Positions 26,187-34,406 of a stretch of DNA of 64,000 bases are shown in pieces (position 1 is the stretch's first letter; each line of letters starts with the position of its first letter). This DNA is from Salinibacillus xinjiangensis (lineage in GTDB: Bacteria > Bacillota > Bacilli > Bacillales > Alkalibacillaceae). A program made the translations under genes and the position numbers. The notes beneath the pieces are model-generated. The model did no database searches. It worked only from the letters and a program-made list of their open reading frames with translations, and was not told where the DNA came from. The stretch lies in contig NZ_WJNH01000007.1 of NCBI RefSeq assembly GCF_009649735.1, positions 186,001 to 250,000 of the forward strand. Direction: 5' to 3'.

Positions 26187-26223
26187 TACCCTATGTTAGC
26201 TTGAGGGAAGTGTTTAGGGCAAA
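26187..26223 (-). promoter_or_regulatory. SigK-type promoter of micropeptide 4
   Basis: Minus strand: TTTGCCCTAAACA, 15 bp, CATAGGGTA. Matches the promoter of micropeptide 2 at both boxes and in spacing. Confidence 0.65.
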
Positions 26224-26248
26224 CACCCAATTCTACTAAATTCTTTTG

Positions 26249-26305
26249 CTTTAGCACTTTAAAGGATGTGGGGACTGTCCCCACATCCTTTAAAGCACTA
26301 AAGTG
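26249..26305. repeat. Family A repeat, copy 5 (perfect palindrome)
   Basis: CTTTAAAGGATGTGGGGAC and its exact complement GTCCCCACATCCTTTAAAG overlap at a central ACTGT, giving the most perfect copy of the family, between two divergent genes. Confidence 0.8.
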
Positions 26306-26436
26306 TACATAAATCGTGTTAAATTCGAACAGACTATTGAAATGGTTATGTTACCAGAAATAAACAGTTGTTGATACATAAAGTAGCCTAATTCCAAACC
26401 AAAAAACTTTCAATTCATACAAAGGATGGTGTCTTT

Positions 26437-28068
26437 ATGAAAGTAGCTGAGCTCCTAGTGAAGTGTTTAGAAAGAGAGGGTGTTGAATATGTTTTCGGTG
26501 TGCCTGGAGAAGAAAATATCGACGTGATGGATGCTCTTTATGACTCAAACATTGAATTTATCGTGACCAGACATGAAACGAGTGCAGCCTTTATGGCAGG
26601 TACATATGGCCGCTTAACAGGCAAGCCCGGGGTTTGTTTGGCGACATTGGGTCCAGGTGCCACCAATCTGTTAACAGGTGTCGCAAATGCCAATATGGAT
26701 CATTGTCCACTCGTTGCTATCACAGGGCAGGCGGACCTTAGCCGACATCATAAAATTTCCCATCAGCATTACGATCTTATTTCCATGTATGAGCCAGTGA
26801 CGAAATGGAATGCCCAAATTAAAACGGGAAAAATCACTCCGGAAGTCGTAAGAAAGGCTTTTCAAGTAGCAAGCCAGGAAAAATGGGGTGCCACCCATAT
26901 CGACCTGCCAGAAGATATCGCCGAAATGGAAGTGGATGAATCCCCGCTTGAGCCAACGGAACATCCTATGTCTGTTGCAAGCAATCATACCATCGAACAG
27001 GCCAAACAGTTGATAGAAAAGGCCAAGCATCCCCTCATTCTTGCTGGGAATGGCTTAGCAAGACAAAAAGCAACACCAGAACTCCGAGCTTTTGTTGAAA
27101 AAACCAAACTCCCAGTGGTTCATTCCTTCATGGGAAAAGGGTCTGTATCCTGGAAAAATGAACTCAGCTTGCTCACAGCTGGTATTGGAGGTCAGGACTA
27201 TATCACATGCGGGTTTAGCGGAGCAGACCTTATTATTTCTATTGGCTTTGATATGGCCGAATACCCACCTAAAAACTGGAACCCAGACAGCCAAACGCCA
27301 CTCATCCACATTGATACCGAGGAAGCTGAGACCGATGCTCACTACCCAGTTGAGCTTAGTGTCATTGGTGATTTAAAAACAAACCTGCAAAAGCTCGAGG
27401 CCGTTTTCGAACCAAAAGAACGAGATGTAAATTGGGTGATGAACGTCCGTAGCCAAGTTTTGGATGAATTTGAAACCTATAAAGAGGACAACCATTTTCC
27501 TTTAAAGCCCCAAAAGATTATTACTGATTTAAGGTCAGTTTTAAATGAAAACGATATTGCCATCTCGGATGTGGGCGCACACAAAATGTGGATGGCCAGA
27601 ATGTATCACAGCTATGAGCCTGATACATGCCTTATTTCAAATGGACTGGCATCAATGGGAGTTGCCGTTCCAAGTGCTATCGCGGCTAAGTTAGCACATC
27701 CAGAGCGAAATGTAGTTGCTGTGTGTGGAGATGGTTCCTTTCAAATGACAGGTGCTGAGCTTGAAACAGCCAAAAGACTAAATGTACCGATTGTAGTCTT
27801 AATGTGGCGGGACAACGGTTATGGCCTGATTGAATGGCATCAGATGAAAAAGTTTAACCGCGCCTCTTACATTAAATTTGGTAATCCCGATTATCTGAAG
27901 CTAGCCCAATCCTATGGCTTTGAAGCGATGGAAATTACAAAAGCAGAGGATTTAAAGCCTACCTTGGAAAAGGCAATCGCTATGAAAAAGCCCGTCTTTA
28001 TGGATTGTCCAGTTGATTATAGTGAGAATATGAAATTAACGGAAAAATTAGGTGAAATTATTTGTTAA
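26437..28068 (+). CDS. ThDP-dependent acetolactate synthase-like enzyme, large subunit type
   Basis: 543-residue thiamine diphosphate enzyme of the acetolactate synthase family. The N-terminal PYR domain has the activating Glu47 (RHETSAAFMAG) and GPGATNLLTG. The central domain (~190-325) binds nucleotide or FAD-like. The C-terminal PP domain has the ThDP/Mg motif GDGSFQMTGAEL ending at the Asn in WRDNGYG. No small regulatory subunit gene is nearby, and the gene pairs with an aldehyde dehydrogenase, so it may be a catabolic or side-branch enzyme rather than the biosynthetic IlvB. Glu47 argues against glyoxylate carboligase. RBS AAAGGATGG. Confidence 0.88.
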   Translation: MKVAELLVKCLEREGVEYVFGVPGEENIDVMDALYDSNIEFIVTRHETSAAFMAGTYGRLTGKPGVCLATLGPGATNLLTGVANANMDHCPLVAITGQADLSRHHKISHQHYDLISMYEPVTKWNAQIKTGKITPEVVRKAFQVASQEKWGATHIDLPEDIAEMEVDESPLEPTEHPMSVASNHTIEQAKQLIEKAKHPLILAGNGLARQKATPELRAFVEKTKLPVVHSFMGKGSVSWKNELSLLTAGIGGQDYITCGFSGADLIISIGFDMAEYPPKNWNPDSQTPLIHIDTEEAETDAHYPVELSVIGDLKTNLQKLEAVFEPKERDVNWVMNVRSQVLDEFETYKEDNHFPLKPQKIITDLRSVLNENDIAISDVGAHKMWMARMYHSYEPDTCLISNGLASMGVAVPSAIAAKLAHPERNVVAVCGDGSFQMTGAELETAKRLNVPIVVLMWRDNGYGLIEWHQMKKFNRASYIKFGNPDYLKLAQSYGFEAMEITKAEDLKPTLEKAIAMKKPVFMDCPVDYSENMKLTEKLGEIIC

Positions 28069-28092
28069 ATACGAGAAAAGGAGGAGTGCATC

Positions 28093-29517
28093 TTGATTGG
28101 ATCAATCATTAACGGCCATGAAATTGCTAGTGACAATATTTTAGAGGTGAAAAACCCGTATAACCAGGAAGTTGTGGCGGAAATTGCGTTGGCATCCAAA
28201 AAGGAATTGGACTATGCAGTGGAGAATTCATTTGAAACCTTTCACGCAACGATGAAACAAATGCCAGCTCATGACCGATCCGATATTTTGCGTAAGACGG
28301 CTGATTTAATGGAGGAAAGGGTGGAGGAGTTTGCAGAAATCGTTGTCCAAGAGGCCGGTAAACCGATTACCTCGAGTCGTGCAGAGGTGGAGCGCGCTAT
28401 TCAGGTTCTGCGTTTTGCCTCAGAGGAAGCGAAGCATATTTCCGGTGAAGTGATTCCAATGGATGCAGCCATGAATGGAGAGGGACGTCTAGGCTTGGTG
28501 AAACGGATTCCCCTTGGGGTTGTCGCTGCCATCACGCCCTTTAATTTTCCGTTAAATTTATCACTTCATAAAATTGCACCTGCGATTGCGGCAGGGAACA
28601 CCGTGTTGTTTAAACCGGCAGAAAAAACACCTGTCTCGGCCTATAAGTTAACGAAGCTGTTTCAAGAGGCAGGCTTACCAGATGGCGTTTTAAATTTAGT
28701 TATGGGGACTGGTAAGGAAGTGGGAGAGCCCCTCGTTCAGCATGATAAAATTCATAAAGTATCTTTTACGGGGAGCTTACCTGTGGGACGGTCCATTCGC
28801 GAGTCTGCGGGTTTTAAAAAGGTAACGCTTGAGCTAGGTTCCAATTCACCTAATCTCATTTTTGATGACGCAGATATAGACCAAGCGGTTGAAAGTCTCG
28901 TGAAAGGGGCCTTTGCTTTTTCCGGCCAAGTCTGCATCTCAGCCCAGCGGATTTATGTGCAAAGTGAAGTCTATGATCAGTTTCTTGAAAAATACATCGA
29001 GAAAACGAAAGCACTTAAAGTCGGAGACCCTAGTAAAGAGGATACGGATGTCGGACCAATGATTAATGAAAAAGAGGCCGAACGTGCGAAAACATGGATT
29101 GACGATGCGGCAGAGAATGGTGCCACAATTGAAACAGGCGGGGAACAGGACGGAACCATTTTAACCCCGACCATTATGACCAACGTCGACCGCAATATGA
29201 AGGTCATTGCGGAAGAAGTATTCGCACCAATTGTTTCCGTGATTCCTTTTGATGAGGAAGAAGAGGCCGTTAAATTTGCTAATGACTCGATTTATGGCTT
29301 ACAGGCTGGTGTTTTCACGAAGGACCTAGACCGAGCGTTACGGGTTGCCGATAAACTTGAAACAGGTGGCGTTTGGATTAACGAAATATCCACCTATCGA
29401 CAAGACAATATCCCATATGGCGGAGTCAAACAAAGTGGCATGGGCCGTGAAGGGGTTAAATATGCGGTTGAGGATATGACGGAATTGAAGTTTATTGGGA
29501 TGAAATTGAAAACGTGA
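28093..29517 (+). CDS. NAD(P)-dependent aldehyde dehydrogenase
   Basis: 474-residue aldehyde dehydrogenase superfamily member. Catalytic Cys281 sits in FSGQVCISAQR, the general-base Glu in LELGSNSPN, and the oxyanion Asn in ITPFNFP; cofactor motifs include FKPAEKTPVSA and FTGSLPVG. The start is TTG at 28093 with AAGGAGG upstream. It begins 24 bp after the acetolactate synthase-like gene with no terminator, so the two form an operon. The substrate is not evident; lactaldehyde and phosphonoacetaldehyde dehydrogenases share this subfamily look. Confidence 0.92.
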   Translation: MIGSIINGHEIASDNILEVKNPYNQEVVAEIALASKKELDYAVENSFETFHATMKQMPAHDRSDILRKTADLMEERVEEFAEIVVQEAGKPITSSRAEVERAIQVLRFASEEAKHISGEVIPMDAAMNGEGRLGLVKRIPLGVVAAITPFNFPLNLSLHKIAPAIAAGNTVLFKPAEKTPVSAYKLTKLFQEAGLPDGVLNLVMGTGKEVGEPLVQHDKIHKVSFTGSLPVGRSIRESAGFKKVTLELGSNSPNLIFDDADIDQAVESLVKGAFAFSGQVCISAQRIYVQSEVYDQFLEKYIEKTKALKVGDPSKEDTDVGPMINEKEAERAKTWIDDAAENGATIETGGEQDGTILTPTIMTNVDRNMKVIAEEVFAPIVSVIPFDEEEEAVKFANDSIYGLQAGVFTKDLDRALRVADKLETGGVWINEISTYRQDNIPYGGVKQSGMGREGVKYAVEDMTELKFIGMKLKT

Positions 29518-29519
29518 CC

Positions 29520-30024
29520 GGGAAGGCTGACTCTATTTGGGTTGGCCTTTTTTTGTGGATTGCAGGGTAGGGTGGGGTTCGGTATGTCTGGGGGATGGTG
29601 AATCCACTGAGATTTTCAGCAAATAAGATGAGATGTTCAGCATATGACTGGTGGTGAGCGTTGTTCAGCATTTCCGGTCGGGACTTTAGCGATCGCACTC
29701 TGAACTTTAGCGAGTCACAGCGCAACATCATCATAATCCCGGTCTACTTCAGCAAATGAACTAGTCTTCAGCAAATCCACTGAAATTTTCAGCAAATAAG
29801 ATGAGATGTTCAGCATATGACTGGTGGTGAGCGTTGTTCAGCATTTCCGGTCGGGACTTTAGCGACGCACTCTGAACTTTAGCGAGTCACACCACAACAT
29901 CATCATAATCCTCGTCAACTTTATCAAATCCACTCATCTTCAGCATTTCCACTCAAATCATCAGCAACAAATAAGCAATCTTCAACATCCCGCACGTACC
30001 GCACCCCAATCCCAACTCCAAAAA
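29520..30024. repeat. Family B repeat cluster 2 with a 139-bp tandem duplication
   Basis: This 500-bp gene-free gap between convergent genes holds nine TTCAGC and four CTTTAGC words. Two near-identical copies, 29601-29739 and 29774-29911, differ at only a few positions (CTGAGA/CTGAAA, GCGATCGCAC/GCGACGCAC, AGCGCA/ACCACA). A weak hairpin with a T run near 29521-29555 may end the aldehyde dehydrogenase transcript. Confidence 0.85.
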
Positions 30025-30053
30025 AACTGCTCGCCACAAAGTGACAAGCAGTT
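30025..30053 (-). terminator. Terminator of glutamate dehydrogenase
   Basis: On the minus strand AACTGCTTGTCAC pairs with GTGGCGAGCAGTT (two G-U pairs), then a T run. Confidence 0.8.
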
Positions 30054-30065
30054 CCCAAGCTTCTC

Positions 30066-31361
30066 TTACTCCACAGTCTCCTTAATCCAACCACGCGCAT
30101 GAAAGGCTTTAACCAAATGCTTAATTGCAGCAATATAGGCCGCATCTCGCATGGAGGACTTTTTCTCATTTCGAATACTTAAGACTCGCTCGAAGCCCTT
30201 AACGATACGTTCCTCCAGTTTTTCATTGACTTCTGATTCCTTCCAGTAATAGTTCATCGCATTTTGAACCCATTCAAAATAGGAAACGGTGACACCACCG
30301 GCATTACATAAAATATCGGGGATGACAAAAATGTCTTTTTCTTCTAAAATTTTGTCCCCTGCAGGTGTTGTTGGGCCATTGGCAGCTTCTGCTAGTATTT
30401 TGGCCTGGATGAATGGGGCTGTTTCCTTGGTCACCTGATTTTCAATTGCTGCAGGTATTAAAATATCGACAGGCAATCCGAACATCTCCTCATTTGTGAT
30501 GGAGTCGCCTTCCGTGTATTCTGATGCAGTATTACCTCCTTTAACAAAGTCGAGTAAAGCTGGTATATCAAAGCCGTCTTTTTTATAAATACCTCCTTTG
30601 GCATCCGTGATAGCAACGATTTTTACCCCGAGCTGGTGCAAAAATTTGGCTGTCATACTGCCGACATTTCCAAACCCTTGAATAGCGGCTGTGGCTTCAC
30701 TTAGTTCAAGCCCTAAATGCTTCGCTGCTTCTCGAATGGTGAAAACAACCCCGCGCCCTGTAGCGGCAATTCGTCCCTGTGACCCCCCAATGATTAATGG
30801 TTTTCCAGTTAACATCCCCGGAATGTTGTAGCCTCTGAGCTTGTCAAACTCATCTAGCATCCAGCCCATAATTTCGGGATTTGTGTTTACATCTGGGGCT
30901 GGGATATCTTTTTCAGGACCGATAATCGGGGTAATCGAGCGGATGTATGTACGACTGAGATCCTCAAGTTCACGCTCGCTTAGTTCATTAGGATCTACAA
31001 TAACGCCTCCTTTCCCACCACCAAGTGGTAAATCTAGGATGGCTGATTTCATGGACATCCAAATGGATAGTGCTTTGACCTCATCAAGAGTGACAGACGG
31101 ATGAAAACGAATACCGCCCTTCGTTGGACCAAGCACATCACTATGCTGTGAGCGGTAACCGGTAAAGTTTCGAATTTCTCCATTATCCATTCGGACCGGT
31201 ACGGCAACCTCGAAAACGCGCATCGGTTTCTTTAAAAGATGATAGACATTTTCGTTTAATCCTAAAGTTTGGACTGATTCCTTTAATAAGCTTTTCACAA
31301 TTATATAAGGATTTTGATCATGTGTTGTAATATCTGCTTCTGCCTTATTTTCTACTTTCAT
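30066..31361 (-). CDS. NAD-dependent glutamate dehydrogenase (GudB/RocG type)
   Basis: 431-residue Glu/Leu/Phe/Val dehydrogenase that converts glutamate to 2-oxoglutarate and ammonia. The catalytic Lys is in PLGGGKGGV, preceded by GPTKGGIRFHP; the Rossmann fold shows GFGNVGSMTAKFL; DILCNAGGVTVSYFEW is the C-terminal signature. The length matches GudB or RocG. Start ATG with GGAGGG 6 bp upstream. It stands alone, with a terminator. No SigL-type -12/-24 promoter was found upstream, which leans toward GudB rather than RocG. Confidence 0.95.
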   Translation of the reverse strand: MKVENKAEADITTHDQNPYIIVKSLLKESVQTLGLNENVYHLLKKPMRVFEVAVPVRMDNGEIRNFTGYRSQHSDVLGPTKGGIRFHPSVTLDEVKALSIWMSMKSAILDLPLGGGKGGVIVDPNELSERELEDLSRTYIRSITPIIGPEKDIPAPDVNTNPEIMGWMLDEFDKLRGYNIPGMLTGKPLIIGGSQGRIAATGRGVVFTIREAAKHLGLELSEATAAIQGFGNVGSMTAKFLHQLGVKIVAITDAKGGIYKKDGFDIPALLDFVKGGNTASEYTEGDSITNEEMFGLPVDILIPAAIENQVTKETAPFIQAKILAEAANGPTTPAGDKILEEKDIFVIPDILCNAGGVTVSYFEWVQNAMNYYWKESEVNEKLEERIVKGFERVLSIRNEKKSSMRDAAYIAAIKHLVKAFHARGWIKETVE

Positions 31362-31558
31362 AGCTTTCCCTCCAAAAACAATACATCATAGTTATAAAAT
31401 CCCTCAATTTACCATTTTTATTCTCTAGTCGTTTATTTCTTTATCTTTAATACTTTAATGAAGCAGAATTCTTTGTGAAAAAACATACATACATAGGACT
31501 ATTTTCGTACAAACTACAATAAGAAAATTTTACTACAGAAGGAAAGGGTTGGCCGTTT

Positions 31559-32560
31559 ATGACAAAGCCTAATCTAACGGCAGCAGAGCTTTCACAATTA
31601 TGGGGTTCATATCAAAATGATACGTTGGTGATTTGTGTTCTACATTATTTCCTTCAACATGTGAGGGATGAAGAGATACGAGCGGTGTTGTCCAATACAC
31701 TTGAGATAAGTGAGGCGCGAATTCCCCAGCTGAAAAAGTTTTTCCAAGATGAATCACATCCAACTCCTAAGGGATTCAATCTCAAAGAGGATGTAAATTT
31801 GTCTGCGGATCAATTGTTCACTGACCCATACATGTTATTTTATACGCAGCAAATTGGTGTTCTTGGCTTGAATGCTTTTAGTATGGCCATTCCGTTATCT
31901 GCACGAAAGGATATTTATGATTTTTATTCGAGTTGTCTAACAGAAGCAAATGAAATTCATCGACAATCTACAGAACTTCTATTGGAGAAGGGATTGTACA
32001 TTCGTCCACCAACCATTCCTGCACAGGAAAAAGTGGACTTTGTGAAAAGCAGTAACTTTTTACAAGGATTTTTTGGCGAGCGACGACCTTTATTATCACT
32101 TGAAATTACAAATCTGTTTGCGAATATACAACGAAATGAACTTGGAGTTATGACCTTACTCGGTTTCAGGCAGGCTGTGGAATCTGAAGACATTCGCGAG
32201 TTTATGAAGGAAGGTAAGGAAATTGCAAGCAAGCACGCCGAGGTCTTTGGCTCCATTTTACGTGAGGAGGATTTACCGGTCCCAGTAACATCTGATATTG
32301 GAGTGACAAAATCAACAGAAGCTCCTTTTTCCGATAAATTGATGATGTTTCATGTCACTGCGTTGATTGGTTTGGGGATAGGTTATTATGGAGCCAGTAT
32401 GTCCACAAGTCCACGGCGCGACCTTGCGACACATTACACGCGTTTCATAGGAGAAATCGGGAAATATTCTGAAAAGGGTGCAAAAATCATGATTAAACAC
32501 GGCTGGATGGAGGAACCACCAAGAGCCGTGGATCGCGATGAATTAGCTAAAAAAAAGTGA
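31559..32560 (+). CDS. DUF3231 family protein
   Basis: 333-residue protein built of two similar ~160-residue helical halves (residues ~5-165 and ~170-330), each of the DUF3231 type, which is ferritin-like in helix pattern and common in spore formers. Each half has the same order of helices (TLVICVLHYFLQHVRDEEIR in the first, NELGVMTLLGFRQAVESEDI in the second). No signal peptide. Cytoplasmic or spore-associated; molecular function unknown. The upstream 180 bp holds no promoter that I can name. A hairpin follows the stop. Confidence 0.82.
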   Translation: MTKPNLTAAELSQLWGSYQNDTLVICVLHYFLQHVRDEEIRAVLSNTLEISEARIPQLKKFFQDESHPTPKGFNLKEDVNLSADQLFTDPYMLFYTQQIGVLGLNAFSMAIPLSARKDIYDFYSSCLTEANEIHRQSTELLLEKGLYIRPPTIPAQEKVDFVKSSNFLQGFFGERRPLLSLEITNLFANIQRNELGVMTLLGFRQAVESEDIREFMKEGKEIASKHAEVFGSILREEDLPVPVTSDIGVTKSTEAPFSDKLMMFHVTALIGLGIGYYGASMSTSPRRDLATHYTRFIGEIGKYSEKGAKIMIKHGWMEEPPRAVDRDELAKKK

Positions 32561-32577
32561 AGGCAGAGAAAACAGTA

Positions 32578-32620
32578 AAACCCTATGTAGAAGCAGCATC
32601 AAGCCATTCACATAGGGTTT
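32578..32620. terminator. Terminator after the DUF3231 gene
   Basis: AAACCCTATGT/ACATAGGGTTT stem with a long loop and T-rich flanks on both strands. Confidence 0.65.
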
Positions 32621-32626
32621 TACACT

Positions 32627-32683
32627 GTAACGCTTTAAAGAATGTGGGGACTGTCCCCCGTTGCTTTAAAGTGTTAAAGGGTT
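32627..32683. repeat. Family A repeat, copy 6
   Basis: CGCTTTAAAGAATGTGGGG, core GGGGACTGTCCCC, then GCTTTAAAGTGTTAAAGG. It abuts the stop codon of the next minus-strand gene. Confidence 0.75.
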
Positions 32684-32786
32684 AGTTTTCACAGCAGGAT
32701 GGTTCTTCCTCGTTGGTTACTTCTTCGATTTGAATTTGGCAGCAGTCTTCTTTTTCTTTACCTTTGAAGATTGTTTTCCAGTTCAC
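32682..32786 (-). CDS. Cys-rich micropeptide of the ArsR/permease locus (34 aa)
   Basis: GTG start with a near-ideal ribosome binding site GGAGGTGA. The 34-residue product begins MNWKTIFKGKEKEDCC, then QIQIEEVTNEEEP and ends SCCEN. Two CC pairs separated by an acidic strand suggest binding of a soft metal or metalloid. It is the last gene behind the permease, 30 bp downstream. No family is recognised; function as a small metal-binding or permease-accessory protein is inferred. Confidence 0.7.
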   Translation of the reverse strand: MNWKTIFKGKEKEDCCQIQIEEVTNEEEPSCCEN

Positions 32787-32818
32787 TTGGGTCACCTCCT
32801 TTTTTCAAGTTCACACCC

Positions 32819-33691
32819 TTAAATCAAGTAAAAGATAAAGCCTGAAGTGGATGCCATTGTAAATATTGAAACTAAAAAGGTCATAACTAGTTCCTTTTTA
32901 AAAATGGACTTCAACATCACGACCTCTGGTAGACTTGCCCCAGCAGAGCTAATCAAGAGGGCCATCACCGACCCTAAAGCCATCCCTTTCATCACTAAGA
33001 TCTGTGAGATGGGAATCATGCTGGATAGTCGTATATAGAGAGGAATTCCGATAACAGCCGCTACGGGGACTAGCCACCATTTTTCGTCACCTAGAAATTC
33101 AGATATCCATTCTGTGGGGACAAAGTTATGAATGCCTGCACCTATACCTGCACCGATTAGCAAATAAGGAAAAACATCCCTCATTAACGTCAAAACCTCC
33201 CGCCAAGCCCGGTGGAAGCTAAATGACTCGCTTGCTTTTGAGGCAAAATTTTTCATTACCACTTGTTTAACATATCTTTCAAAGCCTAAAGCCTCTATCA
33301 CTAAACCGATAATAATAGTTAAAAGAGAGGTCAGTAGGGTATATAATATCGTGACCTTCCATCCAAGCATAACGCCCATAATCGTTAAAATAGTCGGGTC
33401 TAAAACAGGTGAAGCAAATAGAAATACCATTACAATCCCAAACGGAATCTTATTTTTTAATAGATGCACAACGATTGGAATCGTAGAACAAGAGCAAAAC
33501 GGTGTCAAAAAGGCAAAGAAAACGGCCAAAAAGGAGGCAAACAGCTTATTCGTTGACTTTATCTTTTTCTCAACCTTTTCCAACGGTATTAAGCTTTGCA
33601 AAAAGCTAATTAAAATCGTGATGGCCACAAACAAAAAGGTTAATTCTGCAGCAATAGCTAGAAAATCTTTTAGAAAAGGAACCATAACCAT
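32819..33691 (-). CDS. Permease (DUF318/YraQ family)
   Basis: 290-residue membrane protein with about eight helices. The DUF318/YraQ family signature is the first-half FCSCSTIPIVVHLL motif with its CSC cysteines, and SPVLDPT; the second half has a repeat-like PLYIRLSSMIP. Several relatives are next to metal(loid) regulators and are thought to export or handle arsenic-type compounds. The ATG at 33691 or 33685 may be used (GAGAGG upstream). It lies downstream of an ArsR gene and a Cys-tailed small protein, in what looks like one regulon. Confidence 0.85.
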   Translation of the reverse strand: MVMVPFLKDFLAIAAELTFLFVAITILISFLQSLIPLEKVEKKIKSTNKLFASFLAVFFAFLTPFCSCSTIPIVVHLLKNKIPFGIVMVFLFASPVLDPTILTIMGVMLGWKVTILYTLLTSLLTIIIGLVIEALGFERYVKQVVMKNFASKASESFSFHRAWREVLTLMRDVFPYLLIGAGIGAGIHNFVPTEWISEFLGDEKWWLVPVAAVIGIPLYIRLSSMIPISQILVMKGMALGSVMALLISSAGASLPEVVMLKSIFKKELVMTFLVSIFTMASTSGFIFYLI

Positions 33692-33709
33692 TCATCCTCT
33701 CACAATAAA

Positions 33710-33895
33710 TTAACAGGTACAGCAGCATGCAGGTTGTATCACTGTTCTTCTGTTTCGAACGCGTCTAACCAACGAAAGTAGGGGGGAGCGACCTTTCATC
33801 TCTTGTTGCTTGATTTGCTCAAGCTGACGAATATGTATCATTTCCCTACGAATTTCTTCACGTTTAACCTGTGCTAACATGTGCATATTTAACAT
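33710..33895 (-). CDS. Small basic protein with CCCTC tail
   Basis: 61 residues. A helical, charged first part (KREEIRREMIHIRQLEQIKQ) is followed by basic residues (VRRVRNRRT) and ends QPACCCTC, four cysteines in the last five residues. AAGGGG lies 9 bp before the ATG. Directly upstream are two ATCAA-N6-TTGAT operators. It precedes the permease gene by 18 bp. A metal(loid)-binding role is inferred from the tail and context; no family is known to me. Confidence 0.65.
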   Translation of the reverse strand: MLNMHMLAQVKREEIRREMIHIRQLEQIKQQEMKGRSPLLSLVRRVRNRRTVIQPACCCTC

Positions 33896-33911
33896 CTACA
33901 GCAACCCCTTT

Positions 33912-33949
33912 ATCAAGAAAATTTGATATACTAATCAAAAAAAATTGAT
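33912..33949 (-). promoter_or_regulatory. Two ArsR-type operators in front of the permease operon
   Basis: ATCAA-N6-TTGAT at 33912-33927 and again at 33934-33949; more TTGATG half sites follow to ~33957. They lie between the arsR stop and the Cys-tailed gene, so that operon has its own regulated start. Confidence 0.75.
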
Positions 33950-33972
33950 GTATTGATGAAAAATTTTTTGTT

Positions 33973-34296
33973 TTAGTCGCCTGGACGGAATAAACAGCAG
34001 AGCTCCTCAGATAAAAGATGATTGATCTCACTTGGATTAATGGAGTAATAATTCCATGTACCTCGTTTTTCTTTTTGAATCAAATTATTATCTAAAAGCA
34101 TCTTAAGGTGATAGGAGAGCTTCGACTGAGGCATGTCAATCTTAGGTGAAAGATCACAGACACAAGTTTCTCCTTCCGTTGTTAAAATGTTTAAGATTTG
34201 TAATCGCTTTTTATCCGCGAGGGCCTTAAATCGAGCCTCATATTTCTCAAGTTGAGATTCCGTAGATAAATCGATGATGTTAAATACTTTATTCAT
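33973..34296 (-). CDS. ArsR/SmtB family metal(loid)-sensing repressor
   Basis: 107-residue winged-helix repressor. The recognition region is MPQSKLSYHLKMLLDNNLI, and the metal-sensing motif ETCVCDL (cysteines ~C56 and C58) is the classical ArsR alpha-3 site. A further ELCCLF pair is near the C-terminus and may add ligands. The gene has a SigA-type promoter with an ATCAA-N6-TTGAT operator just downstream of the -10 box and a similar site upstream of the -35, so it is probably autoregulated. Effector likely arsenite, antimonite or a thiophilic metal. Confidence 0.9.
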   Translation of the reverse strand: MNKVFNIIDLSTESQLEKYEARFKALADKKRLQILNILTTEGETCVCDLSPKIDMPQSKLSYHLKMLLDNNLIQKEKRGTWNYYSINPSEINHLLSEELCCLFRPGD

Positions 34297-34310
34297 TTCA
34301 ATTCTCCTTT

Positions 34311-34386
34311 TACATCAACTTTTCTTGATGTATTAAGTTTATGCTATAATTTTCCTGGTGTCAATGGTTACATCAAAAAAATTGAT
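34311..34386 (-). promoter_or_regulatory. arsR-type promoter flanked by two operators
   Basis: Minus strand TTGACA (34359-34364), 17 bp, TAAACT (34336-34341). The perfect palindrome TACATCAA-N6-TTGATGTA at 34311-34332 lies at the transcription start; ATCAA-N5-TTGAT at 34372-34386 is upstream of the -35. Confidence 0.8.
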
Positions 34387-34406
34387 TAATTGTACGCGGT
34401 CCATTC

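Noticed and set aside
29492-29734. 80-codon minus-strand open frame
   Set aside because: It lies in family B repeat DNA and the end of the aldehyde dehydrogenase gene; no ribosome binding site.
29601-29911. CRISPR array
   Set aside because: Repeats are 139-bp duplicated units and short hexamers with irregular spacing; no uniform 25-40-bp repeats and no cas genes.
33710-33895. Dismissing the CCCTC-tailed frame as noise
   Set aside because: I kept it as a gene: ribosome binding site, regulated upstream palindromes and a neighbour with the same Cys theme support it.
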